Source of the DNA: Pacificoceanicola sp049803835
Lineage (GTDB): Bacteria; Pseudomonadota; Alphaproteobacteria; Rhodobacterales; Rhodobacteraceae
Assembly (NCBI RefSeq): GCF_049803835.1
Contig: NZ_JBNAGK010000009.1
Location: forward strand, 186,001 to 250,000
Reading direction: 5' to 3'
Length of the DNA: 64,000 bases
Both the position numbers and the translations under genes were made by a program. The notes under the pieces were generated by a model. It ran no database searches. It was not told the DNA's origin and saw only the letters and a list, made by a program, of their open reading frames with translations. Numbering within the stretch: the stretch's first letter is position 1; each line of letters opens with the position of its first letter. Below, one piece after another: positions 58,918 through 64,000 of this stretch.

Positions 58918-60150
58918 ATGAACGAGATGAGCCCCGAAAAGCCCAAGCTGAAACCCAAGGATGCTCCGGATCTGGGCCGGTTCGATTGGGAGGACGCGTT
59001 TCGCCTTGCCGATCAGCTGAGCGAGGAAGAGCGGATGCTGGCGGAGGCGGCGCGGTCCTTTGCACAGGAGAAACTCGCGCCACGGATCGTCAAGGCGTTC
59101 GAGGAAGAGACGGTCGCCCCCGAGGTTTTCGCCGAAATGGGTGCGATGGGCCTGCTTGGCGTCACGGTGCCGGAGGAATACGGCGGCATTGGCGCGTCTT
59201 ATGTCTCCTACGGCCTCGTGGCCCGGGAGGTCGAGCGCGTGGACAGTGGCTATCGCTCGATGATGAGCGTACAGTCGAGTCTCGTGATGTATCCGATCTA
59301 TGCCTATGGCTCCGAGGCGCAGCGGCAGAAGTACCTTCCGAAGCTGGCGAGCGGGGAATGGATCGGTTGTTTCGGCCTGACCGAGCCGGACGCGGGCAGC
59401 GATCCGGGCAGCATGAAGACCACGGCGAAGAAGACCGAGGGCGGCTACGTGCTGAACGGCTCGAAGATGTGGATTTCCAATGCGCCGATTGCGGATGTCT
59501 TCGTGGTCTGGGCCAAGTCGGAGGCCCATGGCGGCAAGATCCGCGGCTTTGTCCTGGAGAAGGGCCTCAAGGGGCTGTCCGCGCCGAAGATCGGCAACAA
59601 GCTGTCCTTGCGGGCGTCCGTCACCGGCGAGATCGTTCTGGACGGTGTGGAGGTGGGCGAGGATGCCCTGCTGCCGCATGTGGAGGGGCTGAAAGGGCCG
59701 TTCGGCTGTCTCAACCGCGCCCGCTACGGCATCGCCTGGGGTGTGCTCGGCGCGGCGGAGTTCTGTTGGCACGCGGCACGGCAATATGGCCTCGACCGGG
59801 TGCAGTTCGGCAAGCCGATTGCCCAGACGCAGCTGTTCCAGAAGAAGCTGGCGGACATGCAGACGGAGATCTCGCTCGGCCTGCAGGGCTGCCTGCGGGT
59901 GGGCCGCCTGATGGACGAAGCCAAGGGCGCGCCGGAGATGATCAGCATTCTCAAGCGCAACAACTGCGGCAAGGCTTTGGACATCGCGCGGATGGCCCGC
60001 GACATGCACGGCGGGAACGGGATTTCCGGCGAGTTCCAGGTGATCCGGCACATGGTGAACCTCGAGACGGTGAACACCTACGAGGGCACCCATGACGTGC
60101 ATGCGCTCATTCTGGGCCGGGCGCAGACGGGTTTGCAGGCGTTTTTCTGA
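58918..60150 (+). CDS. gcdH: Glutaryl-CoA dehydrogenase (acyl-CoA dehydrogenase family)
   Basis: The 410-aa flavoprotein converts glutaryl-CoA to crotonyl-CoA in lysine and tryptophan catabolism. It contains CFGLTEPDAGSDPGSM, the substrate/flavin region GFVLEKGLKGLSAPKI, FGKPIAQTQLFQKKLADM and the catalytic Glu in NTYEGTHDVHALILG, a GCDH-typical block. The start ATG 58918 follows GGAGG. It is monocistronic after the cox terminator. Confidence 0.92.
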   Translation: MNEMSPEKPKLKPKDAPDLGRFDWEDAFRLADQLSEEERMLAEAARSFAQEKLAPRIVKAFEEETVAPEVFAEMGAMGLLGVTVPEEYGGIGASYVSYGLVAREVERVDSGYRSMMSVQSSLVMYPIYAYGSEAQRQKYLPKLASGEWIGCFGLTEPDAGSDPGSMKTTAKKTEGGYVLNGSKMWISNAPIADVFVVWAKSEAHGGKIRGFVLEKGLKGLSAPKIGNKLSLRASVTGEIVLDGVEVGEDALLPHVEGLKGPFGCLNRARYGIAWGVLGAAEFCWHAARQYGLDRVQFGKPIAQTQLFQKKLADMQTEISLGLQGCLRVGRLMDEAKGAPEMISILKRNNCGKALDIARMARDMHGGNGISGEFQVIRHMVNLETVNTYEGTHDVHALILGRAQTGLQAFF

Positions 60151-60268
60151 GACGCGGCAACCCTGAAGCGTTTCTTCATGGTTTGTGAAGGAGAAGGGCA
60201 GGGCGGGAGCCTTGCCCTTTTGCCGATGTGGGCGTGTAGTTCGTCCAACATCCGGAGGAGATTGGATA

Positions 60269-61612
60269 ATGAATCTGCATGCAATGCTGACGGCGCGGGC
60301 CGAAGGCGGCAAACCTGTCCGCGTCGGCCTGATCGGGGCGGGCAAGTTCGGCTCGATGGTTCTGGCGCAGGCGCGCAAGATCAAGGGCTATCACATCGTC
60401 GGCGTGGCCGATCTCGATGTGGGCAAGGTGCGCGGCTCGCTCAAGCGCACCGGCTGGGAGGAGGACGAGTATTCCGCGACCTCGCTCGGCAATGCCATGG
60501 ACACGGGCAAGACCTTCGTGACGGACTCGGCTGCGGACCTTTGCGCCTTCGACGGCATCGAGTGCATCATCGAGGCGACGGGGCATCCGCTGGCGGGCAC
60601 GCGGCACGCGCTGATGGCGATCGAGGGCATGAAGCATATCGTCATGGTGAACGTCGAGGCGGATGTCATGGTCGGGCCGATCCTCGGGCGGATGGCGCGG
60701 GAGAAGGGCCTCGTCTATTCGATGGCTTACGGCGATCAGCCGGCCTTCATCTGCGAGCTGGTGGACTGGTGCCGCTCTTGCGGTTTTGAATTAACATCCG
60801 CCGGTAAGGGTATGAATTTCCGTCCGGAATTCAGGTACAGCACGCCGGAGACCGTCTGGGGCTATTTCGGCTGGTCCGAGGAGTTCGTCGCCAAGGGCGA
60901 TTTCAATCCGAAGATGTACAACTCCTTCACCGACGGCACGAAGGCGGCGATCGAGATGGCGGCGGTGGCCAATGGCACCGGGCTGGATTGTCCGGACGAC
61001 GGCCTCGCCTTCTATCCCACCGGCCTGCATGACCTTGCGGATGTGTTCAAGCCGAAGTCCGAGGGTGGACGGCTGCCGAAGACCGGTCTCGTGGACATTG
61101 CCGCCAGCGTCGAGCCGGACGGGCGGAAGGTCTTCAACCATATCCAGTACGGCATGTTCGTGACGTTCAAGGCACCGGACGAATACACACGCGGCTGCTT
61201 CGAGCAGTATGGCCTGCTGACGGACAAGAGCGGCTGGTATGGCTCCATGTGGCGGCCGTTCCACCTGATTGGTCTGGAGACGTCGGTTTCGGTGCTCTCG
61301 GCCGTGCTGCGGGGCGAGCCGACCGGCTCGTCCAAGGAGTTCCGGGGCGATGCGGTGGCGACGGCGAAGTCGGACCTGAAGGCCGGGTCGTACCTGGACG
61401 GGGAAGGCGGCTTTGCCACCTGGGCGAAGGCGATCCCGGCGGCGCAATCCGTCGCCATCGACGCCCTGCCCATGGGCCTCGCGCATCATGTGAAGCTGAA
61501 GACCGATGTGAAGCGGGATACCATCGTGCGGATGTCGGATGTGGAGTTCGTGGACGATCTCGACGTGGTGGACCTGCGCAAACGGCAGGTGGCGCAGATG
61601 GGGCCGAAATAG
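60269..61612 (+). CDS. NAD(P)-dependent oxidoreductase with SAF-type domain
   Basis: The 447-aa protein has an N-terminal Rossmann fold (RVGLIGAGKFGSMVLAQARK, then VGVADLDVGKVRGSL), a homoserine-dehydrogenase-like middle (IIEATGHPLAGTRHALMAIE) and a C-terminal SAF domain (GLAHHVKLKTDVKRDTIVR). Such proteins are commonly annotated as homoserine dehydrogenase-like or FlgA-like. The substrate is not deducible. It starts after GGAGGAG and is not in an obvious operon. Confidence 0.8.
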   Translation: MNLHAMLTARAEGGKPVRVGLIGAGKFGSMVLAQARKIKGYHIVGVADLDVGKVRGSLKRTGWEEDEYSATSLGNAMDTGKTFVTDSAADLCAFDGIECIIEATGHPLAGTRHALMAIEGMKHIVMVNVEADVMVGPILGRMAREKGLVYSMAYGDQPAFICELVDWCRSCGFELTSAGKGMNFRPEFRYSTPETVWGYFGWSEEFVAKGDFNPKMYNSFTDGTKAAIEMAAVANGTGLDCPDDGLAFYPTGLHDLADVFKPKSEGGRLPKTGLVDIAASVEPDGRKVFNHIQYGMFVTFKAPDEYTRGCFEQYGLLTDKSGWYGSMWRPFHLIGLETSVSVLSAVLRGEPTGSSKEFRGDAVATAKSDLKAGSYLDGEGGFATWAKAIPAAQSVAIDALPMGLAHHVKLKTDVKRDTIVRMSDVEFVDDLDVVDLRKRQVAQMGPK

Positions 61613-61625
61613 CAGGGTCCGGCCT

Positions 61626-62024
61626 TTACAGGGTGTCCAGGACGTCGCTTTCGAGGATGCAGTCATCGGCTCCGTTCAGCCGGATGAAATCGCGATAGCT
61701 GCCGGGCGCGAAGGAGGTGATGGCAATCAGGGCGACCAACCCTGCCTGTGCGAAATGCGCCCGCGCCGCCTGGGTACGGGTGACCGCCTCCGGATCGAAA
61801 GCGTCGGCGCCGACGAGGACACAGGCCTCCGTCCACGTCGGCGTTTCCGGGCCGACACTGGCCGCAGCCGTGAAATTCGGCAGGACCTGGTCCAGCGCGT
61901 CGTTCAGCGCCTTGGTCAGACCGAGACCGATGACATGGCTGCTTTTCTCGAAGTACTGGGACAAGGGCAGATTGTCGGGGCTGAGCAAGGGCCCCGGCGG
62001 TCTGATATGGCAGGCGTGCATCAT
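61626..62024 (-). CDS. Small receiver-like hypothetical protein
   Basis: From ATG 62024 the frame encodes 132 aa. The C-terminal half, ACVLVGADAFDPEAV, then HFAQAGLVALIAITSFAPGS and FIRLNGADDCILESD, has the strand/helix pattern of a response-regulator receiver, including a GADDCI segment typical of its last loop, but lacks the full acidic pocket and Lys. I read it as a degenerate or pseudo-receiver. Upstream ATGs at 62126 and 62141 are possible. It ends 13 bases from the convergent oxidoreductase gene and is divergent from the wHTH/TPR gene. Confidence 0.45.
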   Translation of the reverse strand: MMHACHIRPPGPLLSPDNLPLSQYFEKSSHVIGLGLTKALNDALDQVLPNFTAAASVGPETPTWTEACVLVGADAFDPEAVTRTQAARAHFAQAGLVALIAITSFAPGSYRDFIRLNGADDCILESDVLDTL

Positions 62025-62253
62025 GGACCCGTTCTCGTTCCTGATTGGGGATTTCGCGCCTTGAAGCCCGCCGCGTCCGGGATTGGAAGCCTCTTGGAGT
62101 GTCCTGGGTGTTACATCGGTCGGCATCGCGCCATGTAACATGTGTCACGGCATAAAAAGCTCTGACATATAACGTTTTTCTCGCAGTCCGGTTGCTCCGG
62201 ATAATTTTACACCTGATCCGGTATCTTCTGCTATCATCGCGGAACGAGGATAT

Positions 62254-63927
62254 TTGCACATTCCGATGAACCACGCGACGGATGACAGCGCAGCGGCATT
62301 GGCCGCCGAAGTCGACCGGCTTCTGGCAACCGAGCGCTTTGGCAAGTCATCGGCGCTGTCCGAGTTGCTGGTTTTCCTGCGCGATCGCTATCCGGACCGG
62401 CACCGCGATCCGACCACGGAATATGTCATCGCGCAAGACCTTCTGGGCCGGGGCGGTGCCTTTGATCCGAAGACCGATACGGTGGTGCGGGTTAGGATGC
62501 GCCGTCTGCGCGACGCGCTGGCGGAGGTCTACGGCGAAAATCCAAAGGGCGACTGCCTCAGCATTCCGAACCGCAATTACGATCTCGAACTGATCCGCGG
62601 GGCCCGCCAAAAAGGCTGGCTGCATCGCGCCCGCGTGCTGCGCGGCTGCAGCGCGGCGCTTGCGCTGGCCGCGACCGGCGGGATCCTCTACGCGGTCTAC
62701 ACAAGCCTCTTTACTCCCAACGTGGTGCAATACCCGCTGATCAAGATCCTGCCAGTGCAGAACCTCACGGGCGAGCCGAAACTCGATATTTTCGAGGAAG
62801 GGCTGCAGCGGCAGCTTGGCAGCGATCTGCAAAAGTTTGGGCGCTACCGCGTGTTCATCTCCTCGCCACCCGAGCGCGAGACGGATGAAGAGGATTTCAC
62901 GCTGCGGGGCAGCATCCTGCAACTGGACGACGACGCCGACATAGCCTTCCGGCTGGAGCGGGGCGCGGACAACGCGGTGGTCTACGGTGCCCGGTTCAAG
63001 GGCCAGATGCTCGGGACGAACTATTACGAGGAGATCTCGGCGATTTCCCGGGAGATCGCCGGACAGATCGGCGGGCAGGGTGGCCCGGTGGTCCGCGACA
63101 TTTCCGCCACCGAGACAACCGCGCCGGCGATCATGGGACTCTCGGGTCTCAGCGGTGTCGATGTGGACGTGTTCCGCTGCATCGTCCTGAAAGACATGTT
63201 CTTCGACACATACGAGCCTGACCGGATCATCAAGGCGTACCGCTGTTTCGAGCGCATTCTGGCGCAGGTCGGAGACGATCCGATTGCGCTGAGCAGCTGG
63301 GGCACGGTTGTCATGCACACCGTGCCGGGCTTCAACCTGATGGAAACCGCCGGATTGCCTGCGGACATGCTCTGGGAGCCGGAGGGCGCGCTGGAGCTGG
63401 CGACCAACATCGCGCAGGTCTATCCGAACTCGCCGGACGCGCTGCTGCTGCTGGGATCGGTGCAGAGCCTGACGGATCAGCCGGAACGCGCGGAGATCTC
63501 GCTCCGGCATGCGATCGACCTCAATCCCGGCGATGCCACGGCACATGCGGTTCTGGCCTACATGCAGCTGACGCGGGAGCAGTACGAGCAGGCCATCCTG
63601 AGCGGCGAGGAGGCGCTGCGTCTCAGTGCCGAGCCGCAGGGATACATCTATTTCCCGATTGCCATTGCGTCGCTTGTGCTGGGACGGGAGGCGCAGGCGG
63701 AGCGGGCGCTGGCGCAGTATATCGCCAAACGCAGCGGACCCGGCGCGGATGTCATGCAGTTGCTGCTGGCCCGTCTCGAAAACAACCGGCCGGTCATCGA
63801 CCATCTTGCGCCGAAGGTCGCCGCCATGTCCGAGCCGCTTGTGGGCTACAGCCAGTTCCTGCGCGGCGCGGCAACCCGGGCGGCGTTGCAGCGTTATCTG
63901 CCCGAGGTGGACTTCGGGGCGCAGTGA
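62254..63927 (+). CDS. Membrane-anchored wHTH/TPR protein
   Basis: The 557-aa protein has an N-terminal domain (RFGKSSALSELLVFLRD; TEYVIAQDLLGRGGAFDPKT; TVVRVRMRRLRDALAEVYG) found in many proteobacterial adenylate-cyclase-like and TolB/TPR proteins. One transmembrane helix follows (SAALALAATGGILYAVY, residues about 132-150). A TolB-like periplasmic beta region comes next (KILPVQNLTGEPKLDIF), then a TPR array from about residue 380 (PNSPDALLLLGSVQSLTDQ). It is likely a sensor or regulator at the inner membrane, function unknown. TTG 62254 follows GAGGA closely; ATG 62266 is an alternative start. Confidence 0.7.
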   Translation: MHIPMNHATDDSAAALAAEVDRLLATERFGKSSALSELLVFLRDRYPDRHRDPTTEYVIAQDLLGRGGAFDPKTDTVVRVRMRRLRDALAEVYGENPKGDCLSIPNRNYDLELIRGARQKGWLHRARVLRGCSAALALAATGGILYAVYTSLFTPNVVQYPLIKILPVQNLTGEPKLDIFEEGLQRQLGSDLQKFGRYRVFISSPPERETDEEDFTLRGSILQLDDDADIAFRLERGADNAVVYGARFKGQMLGTNYYEEISAISREIAGQIGGQGGPVVRDISATETTAPAIMGLSGLSGVDVDVFRCIVLKDMFFDTYEPDRIIKAYRCFERILAQVGDDPIALSSWGTVVMHTVPGFNLMETAGLPADMLWEPEGALELATNIAQVYPNSPDALLLLGSVQSLTDQPERAEISLRHAIDLNPGDATAHAVLAYMQLTREQYEQAILSGEEALRLSAEPQGYIYFPIAIASLVLGREAQAERALAQYIAKRSGPGADVMQLLLARLENNRPVIDHLAPKVAAMSEPLVGYSQFLRGAATRAALQRYLPEVDFGAQ

Positions 63928-63931
63928 CACG

Positions 63932-63959
63932 AAAAAGGCCCCGGCGCGTGCCGGGGCCT
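63932..63959 (-). terminator. Intrinsic terminator of the gene at the right edge
   Basis: AGGCCCCGGC and GCCGGGGCCT form a 10-bp stem with a 4-base loop; on the minus strand TTTTTCG follows. It belongs to a gene entering from the right. Confidence 0.85.
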
Positions 63960-63980
63960 GCTGTGGGGCTGCTCAGGCCG

Positions 63981-64000
63981 TTACTTCGAGCGGTTGTAGA
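63981..64000 (-). CDS. 3' end of an unidentified gene
   Basis: On the minus strand the last bases read as a frame ending YNRSK and a TAA at 63981-63983, about 20 bases before an intrinsic terminator. Too little is present to identify the product. Confidence 0.4.

Noticed and set aside
1..64000. CRISPR arrays, tRNA or rRNA genes, transposases, phage genes
   Set aside because: No regularly spaced direct repeats longer than the 10-bp operator repeats, no tRNA T-loop context outside genes, and no recombinase other than XerD were recognised by eye; a tRNAscan/ISfinder run would settle this.

Overview
The window looks like chromosomal DNA from a roseobacter-type alphaproteobacterium (Rhodobacteraceae). 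The evidence is the high GC content, the VPLPA-type C-terminal sorting signal, an IalB family protein, the LpxI route of lipid A synthesis, alphaproteobacterial gene orders (xerD next to aroK-aroB; pyrH, frr, uppS, cdsA, dxr, rseP, bamA, ompH, fabZ, lpxA, lpxI, lpxB), and dispersed GC-rich palindromic repeats of the kind common in this family. No rRNA, tRNA, CRISPR array, transposase or prophage was recognised. One assembly gap (ten N inside G/C homopolymers) lies at about 57.75-57.86 kb.

Layout. 0-8.1 kb: a partial MocA-like nucleotidyltransferase, a dimethylglycine/sarcosine dehydrogenase-like flavoprotein, a GAF-HisKA_2 histidine kinase, a Cys-rich secreted peptide, a membrane protein, a CorC/HlyC protein and a metallophosphoesterase homologue with altered metal-site residues. 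8.4-15.2 kb: xerD, a secreted protein and a 49-aa membrane protein on the minus strand, aroK-aroB on the plus strand, a VPLPA-CTERM protein, ssb and a lytic transglycosylase. 15.2-15.9 kb: a lower-GC island with one HEAT-like gene. 15.9-22.1 kb: a complete peptide-type ABC importer on the minus strand. 22.3-25.9 kb: an AraC regulator coupled to miaA, pyrH, and a second AraC regulator with a DJ-1-like domain. 26.2-37.5 kb: a long envelope-biogenesis run joining ribosome recycling, isoprenoid and phospholipid synthesis, outer membrane assembly and lipid A synthesis.

37.6-44.0 kb is more unusual. It holds a 533-aa protein of unknown family with a toxin-like helical architecture, an ialB homologue, a 488-bp non-coding stretch with two minus-strand intrinsic terminators (a likely small RNA and an attenuator or second small RNA), a HerA-like ATPase with a possible leader peptide, and a DeoR regulator/MFS transporter pair preceded by 10-bp-phased TTGCnGCAA repeats.

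44.1-54.1 kb is a PQQ- and lanthanide-dependent alcohol oxidation island. It has xoxF (with the extra lanthanide-binding Asp), two c-type cytochromes, a MoxJ-like binding protein, an ABC exporter pair, a beta-propeller protein and two further binding proteins, one next to an orphan ATPase. 54.2-58.8 kb carries coxG and a form II CO-dehydrogenase-like molybdenum hydroxylase in S-L-M order. A near-palindromic element with a TTGGTCGTA-like core recurs upstream of several of these transcripts, including the cox one, which suggests a shared regulator and that the molybdenum enzyme may serve the alcohol/aldehyde pathway. 58.9-64 kb: glutaryl-CoA dehydrogenase, an NAD-dependent SAF-type oxidoreductase, a small receiver-like protein and a membrane-anchored wHTH/TPR protein, then the 3' end of a minus-strand gene cut by the window edge.
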